From assembly GCA_036936605.1 (NCBI GenBank), contig JAUPFV010000001.1:156211187-156275186 (forward strand): DNA of 64,000 nt. The letters run 5' to 3'. The position numbers were made by a program, and so were the translations under genes. Within the stretch, counting starts at the first letter, position 1, and every line of letters begins with the position of its first letter. The notes beneath the pieces were generated by a model. It worked only from the letters and a program-made list of their open reading frames with translations, was not told the DNA's origin and did no database searches. Shown here in pieces: positions 47,649 to 57,513 of the stretch. The stretch comes from Limnanthes douglasii subsp. nivea (taxonomy: Eukaryota; Streptophyta; Magnoliopsida; Brassicales; Limnanthaceae).

Positions 47649-47950
47649 TGCTATAACTTATGTGTTTAGTTTCATAGTCCGATTACAGTATTTATAGACT
47701 AGATGTATGTGGTTCAATTCTGAAATAATGAGCGGGAAAGGGTTATATTTTCCCCGCTTATTAATTGTTTTCAAGCGGGAGTCTCATTTGGTTGGAGTTC
47801 GAATTTGGCGGGACTTTGAATTTGGCGGGACTTTGAATTGGTGGGAGTGGGAGTTTTTGTAGCAAAGTATTTGGCGGGAGTTTAATGTCTATAAAATTAA
47901 TGTTCGACCCACACATGTGAAGGGTTCACAACAAGAAAAACCCTTAAATA
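47649..47950. promoter_or_regulatory. Divergent promoter with five E2F-type sites
   Basis: The 302-bp spacer between the two head-to-head trihelix-like genes contains GCGGGAAA (47,732-47,739; complement TTTCCCGC), TTTCCCCG (47,749-47,756) and TTTGGCGG at 47,804, 47,821 and 47,870. All fit the plant E2F consensus WTTSSCSS, and the first fits the strict TTTSSCGC. The two middle sites belong to a 17-bp tandem repeat GAATTTGGCGGGACTTT. Two weaker relatives (AAGCGGGAG at 47,774, ATTGGTGGGAG at 47,837) lie between. Suggests expression linked to S phase. Confidence 0.55.
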
Positions 47951-48313
47951 ATGTGTCCTTGGAACGAGTTAGAAGATCAATATGTAATTAAAGCATCAAT
48001 CGAACTTGGTAACACGCACATGGACGAGGGGCGTAAAGCGTATTGGGAGGCATTGCTATGCCGGATGTACTTATTAAACGGAAGGGATGGCGTCCAACCG
48101 CCAAAAATTTCAAGGCGTGTTGATGAGGTGAAGGCTCGGTGGTCAGTCCTACTCACACTCCGCCTTCATCCAGTTTCTGGCCTAACCGAATTAGAACATC
48201 GTGTTGCGAGTAACTTGTTCAACTGTCATGACACAGATTCGATAACGGAGGATCAACTGGATAGGGTTCGTTCTGACATTATCGACAACAAACTTAAATT
48301 AAACGAACAATAA
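47951..48313 (+). CDS. SANT/trihelix-like protein B (120 aa), MULE gene
   Basis: Intact frame, ATG 47,951 to TAA 48,313. Sequence features: CPWNELEDQYVIKASIELG, AYWEALLCRMYLLNGRDG, RRVDEVKARWSVLLTLRLHP. The pattern W..LED..V..A, YW..L...Y and V..RW matches the SANT/trihelix-type fold seen in NAM-associated and Harbinger helper proteins. Paralog of the minus-strand ORF at 47,340-47,648. Its 3' end is 114 bp from the 3' end of the convergent mobile-domain gene. A C-terminal helix (LNEQ end) is likely. Function unknown; DNA binding inferred. Confidence 0.6.
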   Translation: MCPWNELEDQYVIKASIELGNTHMDEGRKAYWEALLCRMYLLNGRDGVQPPKISRRVDEVKARWSVLLTLRLHPVSGLTELEHRVASNLFNCHDTDSITEDQLDRVRSDIIDNKLKLNEQ

Positions 48314-48427
48314 TTGCATATTAAAACTGAAATACAACAACAAAGTTAAGGTTTATAATAGCAAAACAGCACAAATGTCAACAATTATAAAAGACGGTAA
48401 TGTTCACAACTAGAATAACATACAAAT

Positions 48428-50990
48428 TTAAAAGCCAACCATGATAATCAAGAGCCACGGACCGGTAATCTCCATCACCTTCCTCGCAAAGGACACCATC
48501 TCGTCAGTCGAATCTTCTAACGGACGAACACGATTAATCGTGTTCACCACATCGATCGCCGAAGCCTCCGTAAGAATCCGAGGTGTGATGTTAAACCACC
48601 CGTACATCTTCACGTACGCCTTGTACTGGGGGGATGAGGTGTGAGTACTTCTTTCCAAGGGCCTCGAATACCTATCGATCACGTATAGGTGCTCCCTCCA
48701 GTTCGTCCAATGCCTACCCTGAAGCGCATACCGAAGATGGTCTTCTCTACCAAGACCGGTTCTAACAATGAGGGGGTCCAGCGGCTTTCCTTGGATCCAA
48801 CCGAACTGGCGCATAACTCGGTCGGGGTGATATGCCTCGCTCACCATCATGAGGCGAATAAGGTTTCGGTACAACCCTATTGCCTGCTCCGGCCACACCT
48901 CACGGACATCCTCGTAAGGTCGGAATATAACCTACAAAAAAAATCAATTACTCGTACTACATTTAATATAGAATAGATGTATATTAATAAACGTAAAGAA
49001 AATAACTTACATCCCTTTCTCCTTGAGCCGCGAGAATGTCACGGTAGTAAGGCTTCCCGCGAGCTAATGATACCGGGATCTTTTTGGGCAACCACGCCAG
49101 CATCTTCGGATCTGCTAGGCTATAACCACTATTCACTGGCGCACGGAAAATAGGGAAGTGATCATAGACCCAACACTCAAACAAGGCCGAGAAGCCGACC
49201 AAGCTCTTCAAGGAGTTCTTCGAAATGCCTCCCAAGCTCTTGTACAACCACACCAATGCACAAGTACCCCATGCGTACTCACCAACCCTCGTCAAGTCCT
49301 CAAGGTGGTGGAGAAAATTGCACTGGATGTTCTTCTGGCTCGTATTGGTGAAGATAGTACACCCGAGAAAGAACAAGATGTATGCCCTAGCTGCTGCCAT
49401 CTTCATCTTCGTAGTGCAGGCCTCATCCCCGGAGAATGTGGTCCTAAGCCATCGGAGGCCGAATCCACTCCCGTCGTGCGCCTCCATTTCCTGCTGCACA
49501 TCAGCAGCCGAAACTCCCAACAACTCTGCATAGCGTGCGTACGTCGCCTCTATCGGATACGGCCTATAGACATCAATAATTCTCCCCTCAACCGGGAGGC
49601 CAGTAATCACGCAGATGTCGTTCAGTGTCAATGTCATCTCCCCAAAGGAAAACTGGAACGTGTTGGTCTCTTGGTGCCACCTCTCACCGAACACCTCCGC
49701 CAGCTGCACGTGGTTGTTGAACCGTGGTCGATGCCGCATCAACGGCCAAAACGGTGTCTCCTCGAGATAAGCCCTAACCGCGAGTTGTTTGTTAAGGTCC
49801 CACTAACCAAGCGAACCGTACTTCGACAGCACAGTGATACCCGAGCGCGTCTGTAAAAAATTTAAAAATGTATACAATGTTAAAACAACAATTTAACTAA
49901 TCAAACATATAATTAATTCGATAACTTACATCGTTTTTGAAGGCGTCGTACGCCTCATGTTGGGCATAGTCGGGGAAGAGAAGGACGCTATTTTGGGATA
50001 GAAAAAGATTTTTCCATCCCTCTGGATCGGTTGGACGCCCTTCCGTCCGGACCTCTCTTCGAGGTGGTGGCATAGGGACCTTCGTTTCCTCCTCCTACGT
50101 GTCCTCCTCGTCTACTAGGGCACGCCGCTGTCGGATGGGGAGTACCTCTCGTGGAGGAGAAGATCGTGGATGGGGGCCTCTCTTGTGCGATGGGGAGCAC
50201 CGCGATCCCGTGTGGCGTCATATTTCCGATGCCGCAAGGATCGTTCTGTGGGGTCCTCGCGCACCTGGCGCTCGGGGCGACCACACTCGGTCCCCTCCCC
50301 ACGTTCCGGCCTAGCGACCATCGGCCGTTGGCTACCTTCGCCCTTTTTTGCCGCTTTGGCCGCCTTCTCCTTCGAGCGAGGTGCCTCGTGTCTACAAAAA
50401 CAATCACAAAAAACAAGTTAGAACGAAGCAAAAAAAACAACTTCTATAAAAATAACAGTCCTTCCCGCCGGTTGACCAATTTTCACCCGGCGGGTAGAAA
50501 ATTCAATTTACAAATAATAATTTTCACCTGCCGGGTGAATCGGCCCCCAGCCGGCGGGGAACGTGAACACATCATATTCTTGTTCATCGTTCCCCGCCGG
50601 GTAAATTGGCCCAGCACCGGCAGGGAAGGATGAATATCTAGAAATTCATCTTTCCCCGCCGATCTAAACCCCTAATACCCGGCGGGGAAGGATGAACACC
50701 TGCAAAAAAAAAGCATATCCCCCGCCGGGTAACCAAGAACTGAACCGGCGGGGGATGTTCGAAACCTCCATTAACGAGTTGAAGAAAAACTCGTAAAACT
50801 TCCTAGAAAACCAAATCAGCCAAAACCAAATCTACCCTAGCATCACTAGACAACTAAAAACAACTTCATAACCAAACTTCGCCAATTCTAACACCCTATG
50901 CGTATCAAAATCAAAAAACTTAAGCAAAACCAAATATAGAAAAAAAAAACTACATTTAAGAGTAAAAACTTACTCTTTTCCTTTTCCCAT
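48428..50990 (-). pseudogene. Plant mobile domain (MAIN/MAIL1-type) gene, broken, in the mudrB position
   Basis: Proposed minus-strand exons: 50,974-50,990 (ATG GGA AAA GGA AAA GA), 49,930-50,391, 49,011-49,850 and 48,428-48,931; introns of 582, 79 and 79 bp all GT-AG, the last two in phase 0. Exon 2 encodes a basic, low-complexity leader, then EGWKNLFLSQNSVLLFPDY. Exon 3 is a clear plant mobile domain: ERWHQETNTFQFSFGEMTLT, DICVITGLPVEG, ARAYILFFLGCTIF, YAWGTCALVWLYKSLG. Exon 4 continues IFRPYEDVREVWPEQA and HPDRVMRQFGWIQ. Lesions: a frameshift near 50,120, TAG near 50,099 and TAG near 49,803. Mobile-domain proteins occur in host MAIN/MAIL genes and in transposons; here the gene lies where MuDR has mudrB. 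Role in transposition unknown. Confidence 0.85.
50462..50757. repeat. Right array of GC-rich inverted repeats (CCGGCGGG type), in intron 1
   Basis: Five inverted pairs in 296 bp. The last is perfect: ATCCCCCGCCGG (about 50,718) pairs with CCGGCGGGGGAT (ending about 50,755), 12 bp with a 16-nt loop. Between pairs, second-level inverted repeats such as GGGAAGGATGAAT / ATTCATCTTTCCC near 50,623-50,658 link neighbouring units. It lies 514-810 bp from the right tip and inside the first intron of the mobile-domain gene. Confidence 0.85.
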
Positions 50991-51229
50991 TGTAGTTCTT
51001 GGCTTGGTGTTGATGTGGTAGAGTTCTTCGGAACTGATTTTGGGGCTGATTTTGAAAGATTGTAGAATTTTGGAAATGAGAGTTTGTTTAGGGTTTTGGG
51101 GCTGATTTTGGGTTGGGGCTGGTTTAGAGATGGGAATGGTTAGTGTTTAGGGTTTTGACTTAGTAAAAAAAGAAATGGTGTTTTGGATATAATGTTGGGG
51201 CTACTTAAATTTTGTTTGGATATGGTTAA

Positions 51230-51271
51230 AATTGGAACTGGTTAGCCAATTTGACCCTAATTTAGCCACCC
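51230..51271 (-). repeat. MULE right terminal inverted repeat
   Basis: On the minus strand GGGTGGCTAAATTAGGG, then a looser part with GGCTAACCAGTTCC; mate of 43,203-43,245. Confidence 0.8.
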
Positions 51272-51280
51272 TAGTTTAAC

Positions 51281-52464
51281 ATATCTAGATTTTACTCTTG
51301 AATCGATACAGTAAATTGTATTTTGAAAAATGACAGCAGTAATGCTGTTTTTGGACTAATTTTAAGACATAACATTACAAATTTTATAGTACTCTTTCTA
51401 TTTAGGAAAATACCCATTTAAATCACACTAAATGTGAGGGTATGCTTTGATTATATATTTAATATTAATTTCGTATATCAATTTTTTTTAAGAATACCCA
51501 TTGATTCATATTATAGATTTGATTTTGGTTAAACTTAGTTTTGAAGTAAAAATTCAGATCTTGAAGTTTAATAAACTCGTAACGAAGATACAAATCATAA
51601 ACAAAAATATTTGATGGAAAAATACAATTTTTAACAAATAGTTTAAAAATATCTTTAAAAGGTATTTACAAAAGATACATGGAGATAAGATAAAATACAT
51701 GGTGACGGTAACACGTAAAACTAAAAAAGAAAGACGAATGGTGGTATTAAACGAAAAGTGTCACACATGGCTTTGGCTCTTGAACAGGTTTCCATTCTCA
51801 ATGATATGAATATTTTTCGGTACATGGGAAGTCTGATCTTGAAAAACGAACAAAAAATATATGAATGGAGATAGTTCATATTCCAAAATGCTTTTCTGGT
51901 AGAGTTTATATATATAAAGAAAATTATGAGAACATATACATTATTATATATATTTTTCATCCATTCAAAAGGCATAGATCACTGAACAAATACCATAGGA
52001 TAAGATTCGGAATGAGTTGAAATCTTTATTGATGCGTGGTTAAATATAATAGAATCGGTGGAAGCCAATTATTATCATGCATGTATGTAGTAGTAGTTCA
52101 CGAGAAGACATCATTGATCACGAGCACACAACAAGACAGCTTGCAAAGTCATAATCAATCTCTCTCCTTTTTATACCGCTCCAAAATTGTCTATATCAGC
52201 TAACATATATTTTTGTTTTTTGTTTTCCATCGAGTTGGGCCTTATTATTTCAGGAAAACTGGGCATTACAAGGATCCTAAACTGAAACCAAAAGAAAACA
52301 AGCTCTAAACAAGTACTAAGGTTTTCATTACATTTAAAGTGAGAGAGGCTACCAAAAGAAAATAAGCTCACGAACACCAATCCAAAACCTAACCACGACT
52401 TCAGCTAGTTTTTAGTAATATTTGAGATGAGATGGGAATTGAAGATATTCTCCATAAATACGAT
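51281..52464. other. AT-rich spacer between MULE and Copia-3, no gene seen
   Basis: No supported coding region. An 84-codon minus frame at 51,721-51,975 has no recognisable motif and an AT-driven composition. Confidence 0.5.
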
Positions 52465-52469
52465 GAGAT

Positions 52470-52918
52470 TGTTAAGTTTTTCTGAACTTATCTGCATTTC
52501 CAATGAAGCCAGTGCTTGCCATCACTTGAGTAAAATATATCATAACCTTCAAGTAGAATGTGAAAACAGTGGAGATGAGGCAAGTGCTAAGCACATTAAA
52601 GAGAACTGGAGTGAATTGAAAAGACAGTGTAATTTTAGGGGGTTATAAATTACACATTAAAGACTGTAATATTTTTCCCTTTTTTAAGTGTTACAGTCTC
52701 TATAAAACCTAGTGGTAGGGTTTTTTGTGTATTCACAAGAAACGGCAGTTACTCTGTTCTTCCTAATAAAATCGATCTGCAGCAGGTCCGGAGACGTAAG
52801 CATAATTTGCTGAACTCCGTTAACAATTGTGTCTTTGATTTCACTTTTGTTTTGTGCTTTCCTTCTTCTTTTTTTCTTTTGATCTGATTTGACAGGAAAT
52901 TAGCATATTTCCCTTAGA
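52470..52918 (+). repeat. Copia-3 5' LTR
   Basis: 449 bp starting TGTTAAGTTTTTCTG. The shared LTR sequence stops at CCCTTAGA, not the usual CA, so the last bases may have changed. Contains TATAAAAC at about 52,698 and a likely poly(A) signal AATAAA at about 52,765. Confidence 0.9.
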
Positions 52919-52920
52919 AC

Positions 52921-52933
52921 TGGTATCAGAGCC
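52921..52933 (+). promoter_or_regulatory. Copia-3 primer-binding site (initiator tRNA-Met)
   Basis: TGGTATCAGAGCC, 2 nt after the 5' LTR; complementary to the 3' end of initiator tRNA-Met. Confidence 0.95.
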
Positions 52934-52976
52934 AAGTTGGTAGCGATCCAAAGGAAATCAGATTTGAGTGGGAGCA

Positions 52977-55900
52977 ATGGCTACAGACGAAGGAAAGGTG
53001 AGACTCAAAAAATTCGATGGTGTAGATTTTGGGTTCTGGAAGATGCAGATTGAAGATTATCTGTACCAGAAAAAACTTTATCAACCCCTCTCAGAAAAGA
53101 AACCAGAAGGTATGAAAGATGAAGAATGGACACTTCTTGATAGACAAGCTCTTGGAGTCATCCGATTGACGCTATCCCGCAACGTTGCTTTTAACATCAT
53201 AAAGGAAACAACCACGGCGGGTCTTATGAAGGCTCTCTCCAGTATGTATGAGAAGCCATCAGCGTCTAACAAAGTTCACTTGATGAGGCGTTTATTCAAT
53301 TTGCGAATGATGGAAGGCGCTTCGGTAGCTCAACACCTCAATGAACTGAATATAATCACAAGCCAGTTGAGTTCAGTTGAAATTGATTTTGATGAAGAAA
53401 TACGAGCATTGATATTGTTGTCTTCACTACCAGATAGTTGGAATGCTACTGTCACTGCGGTGAGTAGCTCATCGGGAAGCAATAAGTTGAAATTTGATGA
53501 TGTTCGTGACCTAGTTGTTAGTGAAGAGATTCGAAGGAGAGAATCAGGTGAGTCATCAATCTCCTCAGTCTTACATACAGAATCGAGAGGAAGAAATTCA
53601 ACCAGAGTATATGGACGTGGTAAATCGAACTACCGAGGCAAATCAAGAGATTGGAGGTCCAAGTCTAGGAATCCTAAAAATTCCCAAGGGTTGAGAAACA
53701 CGGAGTGTTGGAATTATGGGAAGACCGGGCACTTAAAATATCAGTGCAAGAGAGAACCAAAGGAACAAGAGAAGAAGACAGAGGCAAATATCACTTCAGA
53801 AGGAGATGATGCGTTAATATGCTCCTTAGAAAGCAGGGAAGAGTCTTGGATATTAGACTCCGGAGCATCGTTTCACGCGACTTCGAAGAAAGAATTCTTC
53901 GAGAGGTATGTCCCTGGTAACCTTGGAAAAGTATATCTTGGTGATGATCAACCTTGTGATATTATTGGTAAAGGTACTGTGAAGATTAAGTTGAATGGGT
54001 TTGTATGGGAACTGAAAGATGTCAGACATATCCCCAGTCTGAGAAAGAACTTAATCTCAGTAGGTCAGTTGGCTAGCGAAGGCTATAGTACGATCTTCTA
54101 TGGTGACAATTGGAAAATTTCAAAGGGAGCAATGACGATTGCTCGCGGAAAGAAGAATGGTACTCTTTACAAGACAGCAGAGACGAGCTGTTCAATTGCA
54201 ATAGCAGCAGGAAACGAAAATCCAAATGTTTGGCACCAGAGGCTTGGCCATATGAGTGTGAAGGGTATGAAAATTATGTACTCGAATGGGAAGCTTCCAG
54301 GTCTAAAGTCAGTCGATATAGACATGTGTGAAGATTGCATACTTGGAAAACAGAAAAGGGTCAGTTTTCAGACGAGTGGTAGAACCCCAAAGAAAGAAAG
54401 GCTGGAGCTTGTTCACTCTGACGTTTGGGGGCCAACAACTGTTTCATCTATAGGAGGGAAACACTATTTCGTGACCTTTATCGATGATCATTCTCGAAAG
54501 GTATGGGTTTATTTTCTGAAGCATAAATCTGAAGTGTTTGATGTTTTTAGGAGATGGAAATCTATGGTTGAGAATGAGACAGGTCTGAAGATTAAAAAGC
54601 TGAGAACTGATAATGGTGGTGAATATGAGGACACCAAATTCAAGAACTTTTGCTATGAGCATGGTATCAGGATGGAGAGAACCGTTCCAGGTACGCCTCA
54701 ACAAAATGGTATTGCCGAACGTATGAATAGAACGTTGACAGAAAGAGCCAGAAGCATTCGAATACAGTCTGGTTTACCGAAGCAGTTCTGGGCAGAAGCA
54801 ATCAACACATCGGCTTACCTGGTTAACCGAGGCCCGTCGGTTCCCTTAGAACATCGAATACCCGAGGAGGTATGGAGTGGTAAGGATATAAAATTATCAC
54901 ATCTAAGAGTTTTTGGTTGTACTGCATATGTTCATATAAGTGACCAAGGCAGGAATAAGCTTGATCCGAAATCGAAAAAATGTTTCCTGATCGGCTATGG
55001 CGAAGATGAGTTCGGTTATCGTGTTTGGGATGAGGAGAACAAGAAGATGATACGAAGCAGAGATGTGATCTTCAATGAAACAGTGATGTACAAGGACAGA
55101 CATAAAAGTGAAGCAAATGACTCAAAGCCGTATGAATCAGTATTTGCAGATATCGAGGGAGTCCCAGATAGTCAAGAAATAGAATCGATCAGATTAACCC
55201 CTCAAGAAGGAGAGTTTGTTGGACAGACCGATCGACAGCAATCCGATACCCTACAGCCGACCGAGGCAGTTCCTGTTTTGCGAAGATCTTCCCGACCCCA
55301 TGTACCCAACATGAGATACTTGAATTATCTGTTACTTACCGATGGAGGAGAACCTGAATGCTATGATGAAGCTTGCCAGGCCAGTGATGCTAGTAAGTGG
55401 GAGTTTGCTATGAAAAATGAGATGAAGTCTTTAATCTCAAATGATACATGGGATCTAACTGAGTTACCAATGGGTAAGAAGGCACTTCATAACAAATGGG
55501 TGTATCGGGTGAAAGATGAGCATGATGGCTCTAAGAGATACAAAGCACGACTAGTTGTCAAAGGGTTCCAGCAAAAGGAAGGAATTGATTACACCGATAT
55601 TTTTGCTCCAGTTGTGAAGCTCAATACTATTAGATTAGTGTTGAGTATTGTTGCCATTGAAGACCTTTATCTTGAACAGTTAGATGTGAAGACTGCATTT
55701 CTTCACGGGGATTTGGATGAGGAGATATACATGTATCAACCAGAAGGTTTCTTAAAAGAAGGGAAAGAAAACATGGTATGCAGACTTAAGAAAAGTTTGT
55801 ATCGTTTAAAACAAGCTCCAAGACAGTGGTACAAGAAATTTGACGGTTTTATGCAAAAAGAGAGTTTTAAGAAGTGTAATGCGGACCACTGTTGCTATTT

Positions 55901-56900
55901 TAAAAGATGTAAGTCCAGTTATATCATTTTTCTACTCTATGTTGATGATATGTTAGTAGCAGGTTCAGATATGGATGATATTAGAAGATTGAAGCTACAA
56001 TTGTCAAAAGAATTTGACATGAAGGACTTGGGTCCGGCGAAGAAGATTCTTGGAATGCAAATCATAAGAGATAAGCATAGAGAAGTTTTGCATTTATCTC
56101 AGTCAGAGTACATCGATCGCGTTTTGAAGAGATTTAACATGTGTGATGCAAAGCCAGTTAGTACACCATTGGCAGGTCACTTTCGTTTATCCAAGGATCA
56201 ATCCCCTAAGACGGATGAAGAAAAAGACTTCATGGCTAAGGTTCCTTACGCCTCAGCTATTGGAAGTTTGATGTATGCAATGGTCTGTACGAGACCAGAC
56301 ATTAGTTATGCAGTGGGAGTTGTGAGTAGGTTTATGTCAAACCCAGGGAAAATTCATTGGGAAGCTGTCAAATGGATTTTGAGGTACCTACTAGGTACCA
56401 TAGAAAGGTGTTTGTACTTTGGTAAGGGTGAGTTAAATGTACAAGGCTACGTAGATGCAGATTTTGGAGGTGAAGTTGATGACCGGAAAAGCACTACCGG
56501 TTATATATTTACTGTTGGAACTACAGCTGTTAGTTGGATGTCAAAATTACAGAAAATTGTCACTTTATCAACTACAGAGGCTGAGTATGTAGCAGTGACC
56601 GAAGCCAGTAAAGAGATGATATGGCTTCAAGGTTTGTTAACCGAGTTGGGATTCAAACAGAAGAACAACGTTCTGCATAGTGATAGTCAAAGTGCAATTC
56701 AATTGACGAAGAATTCAACATTTCATTCAAGAACCAAGCACATCAGTCTTCGTTATCACTTCATTAGATCTTTATTGGAAGATGAGGTGCTAATACTGGA
56801 AAAGATCTAAGGAAGCAAGAATCCAGCTGATATGTTGACAAAGACAGTAGCCATTGAAAAACTGAAGTTGTGTTCAGCTTCAGTTGGTCTACAAGAGTAA
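52977..56900 (+). pseudogene. Copia-3 gag-pol polyprotein, one late stop
   Basis: First ATG of the frame at 52,977, 44 nt after the primer site, gives MATDEGKVRLKKFDG. Gag (UBN2-like) to about residue 220; zinc knuckle CWNYGKTGHLKYQC at about 53,706-53,750, with the second Cys replaced by Tyr; protease WILDSGASFH at about 53,850 (DSG intact); gag-pre-integrase WHQRLGHMS; integrase with DVWGP, TDNGGEY and PQQNGIAERMN (Asp, Asp, Glu present); reverse transcriptase from KWVYRVK with YVDDMLVAG at about 55,940; RNase H with TEAEYVA and HSDSQSA. An in-frame TAA at 56,808-56,810 precedes the conserved NPADMLTK end; the frame then runs on to TAA 56,900. The stop removes only about 30 residues, so the enzyme core may still fold; the knuckle change may weaken RNA packaging. 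Confidence 0.93.
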
Positions 56901-56971
56901 TAAGACCAGAAAGATCTGCTGCATAGATCAAGGTGTGAAGACAGGTTGAAACCAGTCTTCAAGTGGGAGAT

Positions 56972-57421
56972 TGTTAAGTTTTTCTGAACTTATCTGCATT
57001 TCCAATGAAGCCAGTGCTTGCCATCACTTGAGTAAAATATATCATAACCTTCAAGTAGAATGTGAAAACAGTGGAGATGAGGCAAGTGCTAAGCACATTA
57101 AAGAGAACTGGAGTGAATTGAAAAGACAGTGTAATTTTAGGGGGTTATAAATTATACATTAAGGACTGTAATATTTTTCCCTTTTTTAAGTGTTACAGTC
57201 TCTATAAAACCTAGTGTTAGGGTTTTTTGTGTATTCACAAGAAACGGCAGTCACTGTGTTCTTCCTAATAAAATCGATCTGCAGCAGGTCCGGAGACGTA
57301 AGCATAATTTGCTGAACTCCGTTAACAATTGTGTCTTTGATTTCACTTTTGTTTTGTGCTTTCCTTCTTCTTCGTTTTCTTTTGATCTGATTTGACAGGA
57401 AATTAGCATATTTCCCTTAGA
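56972..57421 (+). repeat. Copia-3 3' LTR
   Basis: 450 bp, same start TGTTAAGTTTTTCTG as the 5' LTR and same end CCCTTAGA. Differences by eye include ATTATAC for ATTACAC, AAGGAC for AAAGAC, GTGTTA for GTGGTA, AGTCACTGTG for AGTTACTCTG, and TTCTTCG for a T run. Confidence 0.92.
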
Positions 57422-57513
57422 GAGATTGAGATTCAGAAGCTAAGAATCTGCTGGGCGGAGAAGATTACATGAAGATAAGAGATTTCAATTGATTAGATCT
57501 TAACACAAGTTTT

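Larger units (their letters stand above)
43203..51271. mobile_element. Mutator-like element (MULE), 8.07 kb, four genes
   Basis: Ends are inverted: left GGGTTTGGCTAAATTAGGG and right, on the minus strand, GGGTGGCTAAATTAGGG, with looser similarity (GTTAACCATTCC / GGCTAACCAGTTCC) to about 43 bp. A 9-bp duplication flanks them. Inside are a MULE transposase with SWIM finger and OTU domain (plus), a trihelix-like gene (minus), a second trihelix-like gene (plus) and a plant-mobile-domain gene (minus). GC content is visibly higher than in the AT-rich neighbours. Arms mirror each other: each outer gene has a tiny first exon and a first intron of about 583 bp filled with GC-rich inverted repeats. Outer genes carry stops, so the copy is no longer autonomous. 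Confidence 0.9.
52470..57421 (+). mobile_element. Copia-3: nearly intact, young Ty1/copia element, 4.95 kb
   Basis: Complete layout: 5' LTR, tRNA-Met primer site, one long polyprotein frame, polypurine tract AAGTGGGAGA (56,961-56,970) and 3' LTR, inside a 5-bp duplication. The LTRs differ at about seven bases and one small indel in 450 bp (about 98% identical by eye), so insertion is recent, of the order of a million years under usual plant rates. It landed beside the 3' region of LINE-4. Confidence 0.95.
52465..57426. repeat. Copia-3 target-site duplication, GAGAT on both sides
   Basis: GAGAT at 52,465-52,469 and 57,422-57,426, directly outside the two LTRs; 5 bp is usual for Ty1/copia. The span given covers both copies and the element between. 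Confidence 0.8.

Noticed and set aside
49158..49856. 232-codon plus-strand ORF
   Set aside because: Antisense to the mobile-domain exon, whose motifs and splice sites fit the minus strand; composition is that of a shadow frame.
50151..50633. Overlapping 150-160-codon GC-rich ORFs on both strands
   Set aside because: GC-rich sequence is stop-poor in all frames; one minus frame is exon 2 of the mobile-domain gene, and the plus frame runs into the repeat array.
43203..51271. CACTA (En/Spm) element, suggested by the subterminal repeats
   Set aside because: The transposase has MULE and SWIM motifs, the tips do not read CACTA, and the duplication is 9 bp, not 3.
51721..51975. Host gene exon in the spacer right of the MULE
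   Set aside because: No recognisable motif, no supporting splice pattern, AT-driven residue content.
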